Assembly: GCA_035610835.1 (NCBI GenBank)
Contig: CM069457.1
Coordinates: 37,350,553-37,414,552 of the forward strand
Direction of reading: 5' to 3'
Source: Ophiura sarsii
Taxonomy: Eukaryota; Echinodermata; Ophiuroidea; Amphilepidida; Ophiuridae
DNA length: 64,000 nt
Shown here in pieces: positions 32,572-43,679 of the stretch; positions within the stretch are counted from its first letter, which is position 1; each line of letters begins with the position of its first letter. Made by a program: the position numbers and the translations under genes. Under the pieces are notes generated by a model, which was given only the letters and a program-made list of their open reading frames with translations, was not told the DNA's origin and searched no databases.

Positions 32572-32925
32572 ATAATCCTAACCATTACGAATACCAAAAT
32601 CTAACGGTAACCCTCACCTTAACCCTAACCCTTACAAAACCTAAATCTAACCCTAACCCTTACGAAAACCTAAACCAAACCCTAACCCTAACCCTAACCC
32701 TTACGAAAACTTAAACCAATCCCTAAACCTAACCCTAACCCTTAAGAAAACATAAACCAAACCCTAACAATAACCCTAACTCTAACTCTTACGAAAATCT
32801 AAATATAACGATAACCCTAACCCTAATCCTAACCCTTACGAAAACCTAAATCTAACCCTAACCCTAACCCTAACCCTAATCATACTGCTTACCCGAAACC
32901 TAATTACCCTATGAACCCTAATAAT
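32572..32925. repeat. Interstitial telomere-like (CCCTAA)n array with a spacer word
   Basis: Runs of two to five CCCTAA units are separated six or more times by a TTACGAAAACCTAAA-type word, giving a higher-order period of roughly 45-65 bases. Some runs are perfect TTAGGG complements. The ordered spacer shows this is a derived satellite rather than a raw telomere end. Confidence 0.9.
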
Positions 32926-33141
32926 ACGGTACAGAAAACATTTCCCTAACTTCAACTTTAGCATGTTAAAGTAATAAGTTGCGTACATTTTACATGAAGG
33001 TTGAACTAAAATTATTCTTAGAACCGAAAATGGTCAGGTCACAAGTCAAATATGTTACAAAATGGTTTGGCGTCGAAATTGTGGTTTTTATTAAATGGTA
33101 ATCGACCATTCTTTTGAAAAAGTGTACATTAGCGAATACCA

Positions 33142-33593
33142 CACTGTAAAAATTGTGTCTTACAGAACCATGTAAGACACGTCTTTGCAACAGACATGTC
33201 ATCAACAATAGATAACAAAGAAAACAAAATAAGTGTCTTGTCTGATTAAAGACCCTTTGTAAGACATGACTCAATCAAGTCGGTTGTAAGACGTCTTCAA
33301 TTAGACACAAAGACATCTCGCAAGAAGACATGTCTGCTGGTTAGACACATGTCTCTAAACGTACGCGTCTCCCTACCTGCTAATTGAGACGCGTCTTACA
33401 AATGTGTCTTCTGTCAAGACATGACTTGCATAGCGATATGTCTTGTGTCTTCATGTCTTATGTCTTCATGTCTTACAATGTGTCTTCAGGCAAGACACTT
33501 TTTGTTTTTGTTGTCTTTGTTATCTATTGTTAAAGACATGTCTATTGCAAAGACGTGTCTTACATGGTTTTATAAGACATCATTTTTACATTG
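33142..33593. mobile_element. MITE built from AGACATGTCT motifs, 452 bp
   Basis: CACTGTAAAAATTGTGTCTT and ACCATGTAAGACACGTCTTTG at the left are matched in reverse at the right, up to AAGACATCATTTTTACATTG. The whole element is dense in GTCTT/AAGAC and ACATGTCT words in both orientations. The overlapping 92-94 codon frames are artefacts. Confidence 0.85.
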
Positions 33594-33632
33594 CAGTATC
33601 GTTCAATACTGGAACATAAAAATTGCATGTAT
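33594..33632 (+). mobile_element. Family B fragment
   Basis: CAGTATCGTTCAATACTGGA followed by ACATAAAAATTGCATG is one family B unit. It directly abuts the right end of the 33142-33593 MITE, so the MITE probably inserted into a family B copy whose other half is gone. Confidence 0.7.
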
Positions 33633-33779
33633 CCAAAGAACACTTTTCCAATTGTCTTTAAGTAGTCTTCCCATTATCATGATTATGATCTTTTTGTAAA
33701 AACTCAATATAGCTTGGTAAATACTAAGATTCTTTTATTGAAACATTACACCAGTCAACGTCAAAGTTGTGCTTGGATT

Positions 33780-34285
33780 CGAAGTGGTCCTTGAATTTAG
33801 GGCAGCTCTTATGGCTTTAAAGTGGTCCTTGAATTTAGGGCAGCTCTTATGGCTTCATAGTCCCAGATATTAAAAGGGTTGTCCTATGGTAGGACTAGAT
33901 TATAAATGACTGCCTCGACCTGCGTGTTTTCATCGCATCGAACGGATCATTTCTACGTTTGCACTACGGGGATTGCTTTATTAAAAACATTTCAAGTTCA
34001 ATCCATCAAAGTCGTCAGCCAAAGTCTCGTGTTTTACCGTAATACACATATGTCCATCATAGGGTGTCCAAGAAAAAATAAAAATGCACATACATGGTAG
34101 GATTAATTTATAAGTGGCTGCCTCTACAGTAGGTTTTCCATAGCATCAAACGTATCAGTTATAATTTCTACTTTTACATTGCAGGGATTACTGTATTAAA
34201 GACCAATCCATCACAGTCGCCAGCCAAAGACTCGCTTTTCACCGAAGTACACGTATGCCCATTATAGGATGTCTCAGAAAAAAAA
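33780..34285 (+). repeat. Two successive tandem duplications
   Basis: A 39-bp unit (AAGTGGTCCTTGAATTTAGG and continuation) is repeated perfectly at 33780-33858. Then a unit of about 200 bp is repeated (33888-34093 and 34096-34285), sharing GTAGGAYTARWTTATAA, GTGGCTGCCTC, ATCCATCA and AGTACACGTATG-type blocks. No gene was recognised. Confidence 0.8.
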
Positions 34286-34289
34286 TTCA

Positions 34290-35030
34290 TACATGTTGTC
34301 GGCGAGGAAAAAACGCGATTTCGTTATATTCCAGTTAAATAATCAACTATATGATTAGCTAAAATCCCAAAATTAAAGAAATAGCATGATTTAGCTTACG
34401 CAAAGATCAGAGATCAGAAATTATAATGATGAATTATGCTATTTCAAGATTTAAAATCAATCTATAAACTCTTCCACGTAAATCAAATTTTAAGAACAAG
34501 TGGGAGGTTTGAGTGATTAGCCGACACATCATTGTCACTATTTGAGCATGGATTCCCGACGATATGGTTTAAAACATATTCATGGTCTCAAACATGTATC
34601 AGTGATGGAATAGTTTTATCAGGAATTCAGAAGAACATTGTGATGATTTTCAACGTTTGAAAATTCCAAGTAGGAAACAAACTTTTTTTCCACACGGGTT
34701 TCGCCAACTAATCTGTTGCCTTCATCACTGTGTTTGATCCAGAGCTAGTGTTTCTAGGTTGTTTATTGATGACGTCATCGGATGTTGAGGATGACACCCT
34801 CTGGATCACTGAGTCGTAAAGTTGACTGAGTTGGTACGTCCCTCGTCAAACGAAAATGCAACACATTGTTTAAATGATGGGATTTAAATTTCATTTCAAT
34901 GCCTACATCCTCAATTGATTTACCACTCCAGGAATTACTATTTTGACCAAAGTTTTATGAATTGACTATAATAGGTATCAAGACGACAGCTTGTTTGAAA
35001 TACGTCAAAAGGTGGTTAAATTATTCAAGT
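34290..35030. other. Unannotated AT-rich spacer
   Basis: No coding segment or repeat ends found. Confidence 0.3.
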
Positions 35031-35036
35031 AGTCTA

Positions 35037-35316
35037 TTAACCCTAACTCTATTTCACCACACGGCAACATAATTTTTTTCCGACACCCAAAATTCACCAG
35101 AAAGGTCACCCCGATCCCCCCGGGATTTGAACCACGGACCTCCAGCATCAGGGCCCAGATCCTAGCCACTACACCACGGCTCCCAGTCGACACTCGGCGA
35201 GTATATTCGCCTCGTTATATAGCATGGGCTGTTTTGTAGCCAAAAAACCTGCACGCCGGGTTATAGAAACACTTTTTCCGCACAGTTGCCGTATAGTGTA
35301 GTAGAGTTAGGGTTAT
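35037..35316 (-). mobile_element. Family E tRNA-bearing TTAA element, copy 2
   Basis: TTAACCCTAACTCTA at the left and TAGAGTTAGGGTTAT at the right give the longest family E inverted ends (11 bp past the target). The element is 272 bp. On the minus strand the order is body, GCCCATGCTATATAACG, hairpin GGCGA/TCGCC (about 35194-35213), tRNA-like module with B box GGTTCAAATCCC (35117-35190), then a T-rich 3' part. The module differs in sequence from copy 1. Confidence 0.8.
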
Positions 35317-36833
35317 CGAACTTTCTGATTGATCAGGGAGTAAATACGAGCATTTTAATGATCAAACTTCTTTATTTGGCTTGACCTTTTCATTTAATTT
35401 TTCCAATTACATTTGAGGGATGAAATGATTGGATTTTGAGACGTCATTTAATGTGCTCCAGCTTTGAAGATCAATTTTCCGATTGGAAATGTTGCCATGA
35501 TGAATAAAAGGATAGTATCAGATTATTTTACATCACGGATAAGCTTGTATATTCCAACAGTTTACTACTGTTGTGACGCTTATTTACCTTGATAATTTAT
35601 TATTCTATTTCTAGATACCTGTAATCACAGTTATAGGTATTTCCTTTGTACTTTCTGACAGTTTCTCACTGCATGCCCAAATTTACATTTAAACTTTCAA
35701 CAGAACATCTAGAACTTTATCCATATGTTAATAGGTTCTAAGATTTAATCACCCAGACAGTTTCGAACGAAACACTTCACCAGCTTTCAAAAGTACCTGA
35801 AGCGACAGTTTAACACCCTGAGAACTAGCGGCTGATTGGTTAGATATAATGATACACCACTTGTTGCACCAATCAAAGACATTGTTAGAATTATTGGAGC
35901 CCTAATATAATCAAGTTTGGAGTCAAATATTTTAGAAGCTGTATTTTAATTGGTTACTCAAATGAGTATAACCTTGTTATTAACAAATCAAAAACACTGT
36001 GTTAGATAGTCAAGTAGTGCTCACACTGACAGGGTTAATCGTTTACTGTACAGGACGTCAAAGAAGATTTCTTATGCAGTCCAGCATGCTATTCATCACT
36101 ACAGTACCAACCTGAATTTGCACAAAAACAAGCAGTGCCAAACATGTGCTGAAGTAATTAAAGGAGGTGTCCTGCAAGCATAAAAGTGCACAGAGAAAAC
36201 GATGTACAAAATATCGCTGTTCAATTTCGGTTGTACACTTTTTCAAACAACAGATGTGTAAAAGTTATACATCGTTGTTTAAAGAAGACAACATTTTTTT
36301 AAACAGGTGTTGTTTACAGTATAAAGAACGCCGTTCACATCAATACAAAGTGATCTTGAACAACGTTGTTTACTTGTGACGTCACAAGTCACGTGTCACA
36401 ATGATTCGTTTGCGATGCTTCAAATTAATGGCCGCCGTATTTCATTCGGTAAACAAATTTCGATTTTAAATCATAATTTTAAAGATTTTGCTGACAAGAT
36501 GGGGAAATACAATCAAGAAAATAATGAAATATGATGACCAAAGAACCGATATAGTTTGATGATAGACGGCGAAGATGGATATTTTTTGCAAAAATATAAT
36601 TTTAATTTCGCGATTTTGCTCCACAGACAGAAGGCATCCGAATTCGACAGTTCTGCCGTTCTGTCTGTGTACTTCAACACAAGAAATTCAAGTCTTCAAA
36701 TCGTGCTGGAATTTTAAACAACTACCAGTAAACAACCCTGTTTTTTTAACAACCATCATTTAAACAACCCTGCAGTTTTAAACAACCACCATTAAACAAC
36801 CCTGGTTATTTAAACAGGCCAATTTCATCCATG

Positions 36834-36995
36834 AGGATTGAACAACTTTCTTTGAACAACCCAAGATGATTGAACAACTTTCTTTGAACAACCCAAGATG
36901 ATTGAACAACTTTCTTTGAACAACCCAAGATGATTGAACAACTTTCTTTGAACAACCCATGAGGATTGAACAACTTTCTTTAAACAACCCTTGAA
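36834..36995 (-). repeat. 32-bp tandem repeat, left arm (5 units)
   Basis: Units of GATTGAACAACTTTCTTTGA plus ACAACCCAAGAT, with first and last units variant (GAGGATTG). The surrounding 250 bp is also rich in GTTTAAACAACC words. The FKESC/FNHLG frames are repeat translations. Confidence 0.95.
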
Positions 36996-37209
36996 AATTG
37001 AACAACAATTTTTAAACAACACCAATGTGTAAAATCTGATTTTAAACATGTTGTTTAAAAAGTTAAACAACTAGGTGTTTAAAACTTTAAACAACCCCAG
37101 ATGTTTAATATTTTGAGCAACAAGTTGCTCAGCTCACCCGTCAAACAGCAGTTGTTCAATTTTTTAAACATGTTGTTCACCTTTTTTTTTTACTGTGTGT
37201 GCATTATAT

Positions 37210-37546
37210 GTTAGAAAAATAACTACCGAGCCCAACTTTTGTAATTATTAAGAACAAAACACCACACTTATCACAAAAACAAATAAAAACCGCAATCTCT
37301 CAACATGCACTTTTTAAAATTCGCGGCGATCGAAAGTCCCAGTGTCGATGATGTCATAGTTATACAATGCACATGCGCAAATTTTGGCAACGATTCCCAT
37401 GACGTCATCGACACCGGGACTTTCGATCGCCGGGAATTTAAAAAAATGCACGTTGAGTGATGGCAGTTTTTATTTATTTGTGTGACTAGTATGGTTTTTT
37501 GTTCTATATAATTACGTAATTTCGGCTCGATAATTATTTTTCTAAC
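37210..37546. mobile_element. Foldback MITE at the centre of the inverted duplication
   Basis: GTTAGAAAAATAACTACCGAG at the left and its near inverse CTCGATAATTATTTTTCTAAC at the right. The arms continue to the middle (GATCGAAAGTCCC with GGGACTTTCGATC; GATGATGTCAT with ATGACGTCATC). The whole 337 bp is thus one imperfect palindrome inside the spacer of a larger one. Confidence 0.85.
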
Positions 37547-38043
37547 AAAAATGCTCAATGTTGTGCTTGCGGGACACTTCCTTTAACAGCTGTAGGTCGT
37601 CTTGACTTCCTCCTTCTAATACATGGTACAGATAGGCATAACTTGGCCAATTATAAGAAAAAGAAGTTGAATCCAAACTAATACATATGTGTCATTCAAA
37701 AAATATAGGGTCTTTAGGAAAAACATGAGAGGACTAAATTGAAGTCACATCAATTATACTACTTGTAGCAGGATTTTCTTAAAGACCCTTGTTTGACAAC
37801 ATTGTAAGCCTTTCATTGCAATGTAATGTACACAGTAAAAAAAAAAGTGAACAACATGTTTAAAAAATTGAACAACTGCTGTTTAACGGGTGAGCTGAGC
37901 AACTTGTTGCTCAAAATATTAAACATCTGGGGTTGTTTAAAGTTTTAAACACCTAGTTGTTTAACTTTTTAAACAACATGTTTAAAATCAGATTTTACAC
38001 ATTGGTGTTGTTTAAAAATTGTTGTTCAATTTTCAAGGGTTGT

Positions 38044-38236
38044 TTAAAGAAAGTTGTTCAATCCTCATGGGTTGTTCAAAGAAAGTTGTTCAATCATCTT
38101 GGGTTGTTCAAAGAAAGTTGTTCAATCATCTTGGGTTGTTCAAAGAAAGTTGTTCAATCATCTTGGGTTGTTCAAAGAAAGTTGTTCAATCATCTTGGGT
38201 TGTTCAAAGAAAGTTGTTCAATCCTCATGGATGAAA
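38044..38236 (+). repeat. 32-bp tandem repeat, right arm (6 units)
   Basis: Same unit as in the left arm, in reverse, with four central CAATCATCTTGGG units instead of three. This is the main length difference between the arms. Confidence 0.95.
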
Positions 38237-39450
38237 TTGGCCTGTTTAAATAACCAGGGTTGTTTAATGGTGGTTGTTTAAAACTGCAGGGTTGTTTAAA
38301 TGATGGTTGTTAAAAAAACAGGGTTGTTTACTGGTAGTTGTTTAAAATTCCAGCACGATTTGAAGACTTGAATTTCTTGTGTTGAAGTACACAGACAGAA
38401 CGGCAGAACTGTCGAATTCGGATGCCTTCTGTCTGTGGAGCAAAATCGCGAAATTAAAATTATATTTTTGCAAAAAATATCCATCTTCGCCGTCTATCAT
38501 CAAACTATATCGGTTCTTTGGTCATCATATTTCATTATTTTCTTGATTGTATTTCCCCATCTTGTCAGCAAAATCTTTAAAATTATGATTTAAAATCGAA
38601 ATTTGTTTACCGAATGAAATACGGCGGCCATTAATTTGAAGCATATCGCAAACGAATCATTGTGACACGTGACTTGTGACGTCACAAGTAAACAACGTTG
38701 TTCAAGATCACTTTGTATTGATGTGAACGGCGTTCTTTATACTGTAAACAACACCTGTTTAAAAAAATGTTGTCTTCTTTAAACAACGATGTATAACTTT
38801 TACACATCTGTTGTTTGAAAAAGTGTACAACCGAAATTGAACAGCGATATTTTGTACATCGTTTTCTCTGTGTAAATGGGAACCAAGGGACACTGTTGAC
38901 AGAAACCAGTGGTCATGAGATGAAAGTCAAGCATGCTGGTGTTGCTCAAGAAATCTTCTTTGACTGGAGATAGGAGCTAAGTTCATTCGTATAATAAGAC
39001 ACTGAGCGATTAGTCTTAGAGAATCAGATTTCACAGTAGACAAATAGATTTTGGTTTCGATGAGCGGAAGTCTGCAATAGCGACAGTATTAACCAATAGT
39101 TCCTAATCTACGAAACAATGTACTCGATGTTAGGAAACTACATTCCGCCGTTCAAAATTGAAATGATGTGCGTGTATAATTCGTACATCAGTAAAATGCT
39201 GACAACTTTTATAGCAAAACGCTAGATTTAAAGGTTATGTTTCCCTTTGCATATTCGCCCTAACTTAAACATATTCTATCGTTGAACGAGTATATATCAC
39301 AACTTTAATGCGCGGAGTCATTTGTGCACTTCTGCTGGTATTTTGGTGTTTTATAAGTTTTTCAAATTAAAATAAAAATAAAATCAGAGTAGTTCTAATG
39401 GGTTCCAACCCAGTATTACAGCCTGATTTCGCGAAACAAGATAGTCGATT

Positions 39451-39697
39451 TTAACACTTTCCACGCGGCTATTAGTTTTACCATTAGAAAACACAGATTT
39501 TTCAGAAACCTTTCCCAATTTTCAAAGTCTATCTCAAGAATTGCTGAATCTATACTAGGCATGTTTGTACTTATTTCAATGCATTTCTCATGGTGATTTC
39601 AAATATGGTAACGAAATTAAATAATGTTGACAATTTGAAACATTTTGTGAAAGTTTGGAATGTTGTCTGCAGACGCTGGCCGTGTGGAAAGTGTTAA
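39451..39697 (+). mobile_element. Family A TTAA MITE, copy 11
   Basis: TTAACACTTTCCACGCGG to CGTGTGGAAAGTGTTAA. Confidence 0.95.
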
Positions 39698-40296
39698 CAT
39701 TCCACATTCTGAGCATGAAATCCGGCGACATCATGAATGCAATGTTTTCCATGTATTATTCATACCTCGAAAACAAGCACGACACCTTTAAGATACAAAA
39801 CGGTAGATTGAAAGGTTGCCAGTATCATATGTCTACGATACGTTACACTGTACAAATATGAACTACCATATTGGACATGTTGCACCATGGTATTGTATGA
39901 ATACCTGGGTGCAAGATGGAGTTTGAGGTGTAGGCGTTTGAAGTTTTATGTAATTGAAAAGGTCAAATTGCTCTGATAGGTCCCGATCAATAATATTATA
40001 CAAATATATACTGTCATAATAGCACTATTGCAGTCACCGAGGGACCATATTTTTAATCCAGAGACTAGAATAAAGACAGTTCCATAAAGTTCAAATTCAA
40101 AAATCATCCTGTAAGTTCCAATCTTCATCAGTTAAACAGTTTTAAAAGTTCAATTCAAAGGCAGTGCATCGAACGATCGTCACGCTGCGCCCGGGGATGC
40201 AAATCGTGCGCTCTCTCGCGTCACGCGGAGTACAACGCCGCGTGAAACTACCAATGCACTGGTGCGCCGTAAATAGTTTTTGGGGGAGCCGTAAAT

Positions 40297-40749
40297 CAAG
40301 CGTGTGCAACCTGCGGCCCGCGGGCCACATGCGGCCCGCGGGCCACATGCGGCCCGCTGACCTCTAATCTGCGGCCCGCGAAGCAATCCTAAAATGCCCA
40401 TTGATGCGGCCCGTTTTAACCGGAACTCTCTAGTTTTACACAAATGGCGGATTGATTTAGTGGTGTGCTCCCTTATAATTAGTAGGGTGACGCGCTGCGT
40501 TTAGTAAATATAACTCAAGGCGTGATTGCGTAATAAAATCCTGGTTAAAATGGCGCTTGCAGCAGCAACAGCGAGTATAAAGAGGAAATTACACGAAGAG
40601 AAGCGAGTATTCCATGAGCAATGGACTTCCCCTCTCCCTATTACTCCTCCTCCGGACGTGTTTTGGAATGTTTGACAATCACTGCGGCCCGTGAATAGAT
40701 CTCAAAATCACAATGCGGCCCGTGTGGTAGAAAAGGTTGCACATGCTTG
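40297..40749 (+). mobile_element. hAT element with perfect 8-bp target duplication, 453 bp
   Basis: Left end CAAGCGTGTGCAACCTGCGG, right end GGTTGCACATGCTTG. The octamer CCGTAAAT stands directly on both sides (40289-40296, 40750-40757). Subterminal TGCGGCCCGCGGGCCACA repeats and the GTGTGCAACC terminus match a widespread animal hAT type. A transposase N-terminal remnant lies at 40550-40675. CCGTAAATAGT also recurs in tandem next to the element (40758-40795), so part of the octamer match could be pre-existing. Confidence 0.9.
40550..40675 (+). pseudogene. hAT transposase N-terminal remnant (41 codons)
   Basis: ATG opens a frame reading MALAAATASIKRKLHEEKRV and then FHEQWT before it loses similarity and stops. 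The KRK-x-EE-x-R-x-F-x-x-x-WT pattern resembles the N-terminus of the hAT transposases that gave rise to domesticated FAM200/GTF2IRD2-type genes. The DDE catalytic core and C-terminal dimerisation region have been deleted, leaving a non-autonomous element. Confidence 0.55.
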
Positions 40750-40937
40750 CCGTAAATAGTACTTTTGGGAGCCGTAAATAGTACTTTTGGCAAAATAACG
40801 TGTTTATTTTTGATCATGTGACCCACTTTTAACCAATCAATGAACAAGAATATATGAATGACGTATATAACTTAAACTATGTGTTTGTGCACCCAATACA
40901 ACTAGAGTGACATGGTAGTAACATGGGCCTGGGATTA

Positions 40938-41085
40938 TGAACATTTTGTATTCTAGAATACAGAAACTTACTGAATCCCATGTAAACACTTGCTGTTTTT
41001 TATTCCGTCAGAATACGAGAATATGTTCTAAGCATGGTAATTATCATGGGATTGATGTCAAGCACCCCATGTTATCATCATGAGA
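40938..41085 (+). repeat. Dispersed repeat, partner of 23780-23905
   Basis: See the 23780 copy for the shared blocks. This copy has the longer left part (GAACATTTTGTATTCTAG, ATCCCATGTAAACACTTG). Confidence 0.7.
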
Positions 41086-41099
41086 CATGTATTGGCTGG

Positions 41100-41960
41100 T
41101 TTTTGTGTGAGTGTTTATTTGTATGCTTTGCTCTGCACAATGAGACCTGCAAGTAAAGTGCTTTCTTGCGATGATATTCGACGAATTGATTGCCCCTAAC
41201 ACCACCCCTATTTGTCCTAAATGTATCTTTGGAAGCGCCATAGAATGGAAAAAAGAGGAACTGAGACAACGGTAGATCACGTTAATTCATATCATACGGC
41301 AAAGTAGGTCATCTTCGTCAAAAGTTTGTCAAACAGCTCTAAAGATGTCTGAATTGTACTTTCTATAAAACGTGTTTACCTATCATTGAATGTACTGTGG
41401 TCTTACTAGATTTCCGGCTTGTGCGTGCCGATCATTAATATATCAATGTATAATCTTGGTGATTACTCTTCTTTAACTTCAGGAAAAAGACCAAATCTGT
41501 ATCAACATTTCGGATACATCACTTAACAGCAGTGAAGTGTGAAACAGAAGGATAAAATATATAATATCGACATACATAAGTGTGAAACATGTAATATGTG
41601 ACTTCGAAATACAATACAAAAAGTAAAGTTACATGCAAAGGAAAGAAGTAACAATATGCCATAAGTTCTAGAATATAAATTTGTAACATCGGAACATGTT
41701 GATATATATGTATGTGACCGTGTTGAATAAAAATGTGCTTTTTAGATGACTGACTATATTGTATTTGATATATATATTATGCGATGATGTAATCAGGTAA
41801 AATGTGTAATCAAAACACATACATCGTCGGTGCTATTACATAGTGACGTAAAGTGTGTACGTCAATGTGTTAAAACAAGATTTGTATTAGATTTATATAC
41901 ATAAAGTCAATTTGTTGGTTACCAAATAATAAATAAATTTTTGGATTTTGGACTTTGTAA
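41100..41960. other. Unannotated AT-rich spacer
   Basis: Overlapping minus-strand frames at 41044-41280 have no domain. AT-rich tracts with ATATAT runs follow. Confidence 0.3.
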
Positions 41961-41965
41961 ATATA

Positions 41966-42208
41966 ATTCACACATTCCAAGCGGCAGTCGTCTGCAGACG
42001 ACAGTTCCAACATGTCACAAAATGTTTCGAAAATGTCATTTCATCACCATACTCGGAATCACCATGAAAATGCATCAAGATAAGTACAAACATGCTTACT
42101 ATTAGTTCAGTCATTCTTGAGATAGACCTTGAAAGTTGGGAAAGGTTTCTGACCAATCTGTTTTGTATATAGTAAAACTAGGCCTAATAGCCGCGTTGAA
42201 AGTGTTAA
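41966..42208 (-). mobile_element. Family A MITE, copy 12 (left end degraded)
   Basis: The left end is drifted (CACACATTCCAAGCGGCAG); the palindrome GTCGTCTGCAGACGAC is intact. Right end CCGCGTTGAAAGTGTTAA. Confidence 0.9.
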
Positions 42209-42728
42209 GAAAACGATATTTCAAAACAATATGTTCTACATCACAAAAACGACCCCATTTTGCCATACAAGTAATACCCGTCCGCCGGATGTAATAGCAA
42301 CGACCATACGTCATTATGTAATACTACCGACGGCATGAGCTAATGTGTTTAAAAATAATCCCTTACTCCACTTTCAATCTTGTAAACAAATACAGCTTGT
42401 GATCCATATTGCGGCATTTTTATCTGTTCTATCACACGACATATGACCTTTAATTGAGTACTACTTTTAACATGTTATAGTATACTTTGGGGCTATAACA
42501 AAATAGTTAAGCCATCGGTCGCATGCCATGACACGGCATGCCGTGGCAACTAGCAGTTGTTGTCAAGTTCTCATATTCTTTTCCACCGTGAATAGCACAC
42601 CTTGATGCACTTGATAGATTGAATATCTCGTGGTCTTTCAAAACATAATGTATTGTGTAAAGTCTGCAAACTTTCCGAATTCGTATATAGTATTATTTTA
42701 TTTTTCAAATACGTTATATGACAAACTA

Positions 42729-43018
42729 TTAACCTTAACCCAACTGAATGTCACTAAATCTCACTGCCAGAAACTATCTCCATGCACGTGGTGCTGCATT
42801 GCCTCGATGACGTCACCTACCGCAGGCATATGTGGGCACGGCGTTTGTGCCCGCATATGCGCTAGGGAGTTAGCTCAGTTGGTAGAGGGACAAATTTGGG
42901 TGCGGATGGTCCCGCGATCGAATCCCATGCTGGGTGATTTTTCGGGTCCAAAAAATAGTACTCCCCCCCCCCCTCCCCCCGATACGCACAAAAAACTAGC
43001 TTTACTGGTTAGGGTTAA
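42729..43018 (+). mobile_element. Family E tRNA-bearing TTAA element, copy 3
   Basis: TTAACCTTAACCCAAC at the left, GGTTAGGGTTAA at the right; 282 bp between the TTAAs. The hairpin is unusually long: GCATATG(T)GGGCAC, loop GGCGTTT, GTGCCCGCATATGC (42826-42860). The tRNA-like module follows directly at 42863. A C-rich stretch lies before the right end. Confidence 0.8.
42863..42932 (+). pseudogene. tRNA-like module in family E copy 3
   Basis: The best A box of the family, TAGCTCAGTTGGTAGAG (42871 onward), identical to many true tRNAs. The B box is weaker (GCGATCGAATCCC). The acceptor and anticodon arms do not pair consistently. Confidence 0.65.
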
Positions 43019-43352
43019 TAAATGTCAATTTTTCATGTCCAATAACAGCTATGTTTCAGGCGAAGATCAAATAAAAAAGAAAAGAGAAGTTTACAATAAA
43101 ACCGTTAAATGTAAATAATATCAACAACAATTGTAGCACACTTGAATATAAATAATCTCGGTATTACAAAGTTTCTCGCCTTTGCTGCGTCCATTATCTG
43201 ACAAAAAGCTTTATCAGATATGTAAATTCCTTTAGTGTTTACTATCCTTCTCCAAGGCAAGAGGGGAGTAATGCAATAAGATGCTTTGATATATATATAG
43301 GGCCTATATATTATTCAATTGTACAATCAGTGGTTGTGGCACAAGGTCAGTC

Positions 43353-43600
43353 TTAACACTTTCAACGAGACAGGGGTCTGCAGACGACATTCCAAATGTT
43401 CACAAAATGTTTCAAAAATGTCAAAATTATTGATATTAATTACTATATTTAGAAACACCATGAGAAATGCATTAAAATAAGTACAGGCAAGCCTAGTATT
43501 GGTCCAGTAATTCTTAGGATAGACCTCGAAAGTTAAGAAAGGTTTCTGAAAATCTGTTTTGCATTTGGTAAATCCAATTACCCACGTGGAAAGTGTTTAA
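43353..43600 (-). mobile_element. Family A TTAA MITE, copy 13
   Basis: TTAACACTTTCAACGAGACAG to CCACGTGGAAAGTGTTTAA. Both ends are diverged but TTAA is kept. Confidence 0.9.
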
Positions 43601-43679
43601 GATACAACTGAAATACTACACACAAACCACTAGTGGTGAGCGATAGTTATAAATTGAATACTTTTATATTAACGGTAGA

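Larger units (their letters stand above)
36058..38971. repeat. Giant near-perfect inverted duplication, arms ~1.1 kb, spacer ~0.6 kb
   Basis: The arms run 36058-37212 and 37815-38971. The outermost block TCAAAGAAGATTTCTT/CCAGCATGCT is shared, then a diverged gap, then about 1.0 kb starting CACAGAGAAAACGATGTACA that is almost identical. Visible differences are a 2-bp indel (GCGATGC versus GCGATATGC) and one extra 32-bp unit in the right arm. Each 1-kb arm ends CACAGAGAAAAC outside and CACAGTAAAAAAAAAA inside, so each may be one copy of a CACAG-ended element. Shared flanking sequence shows the duplication is larger than the element. Confidence 0.9.

Noticed and set aside
32572..32925. True chromosome end
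   Set aside because: Unique sequence continues on both sides, units are diverged and interrupted by a spacer word.
36778..38281. FKESCSI/FNHLG repeat proteins in the 36-38 kb arms
   Set aside because: Frames follow the 32-bp tandem unit, appear on opposite strands in the two arms, and lack unique flanking protein sequence.
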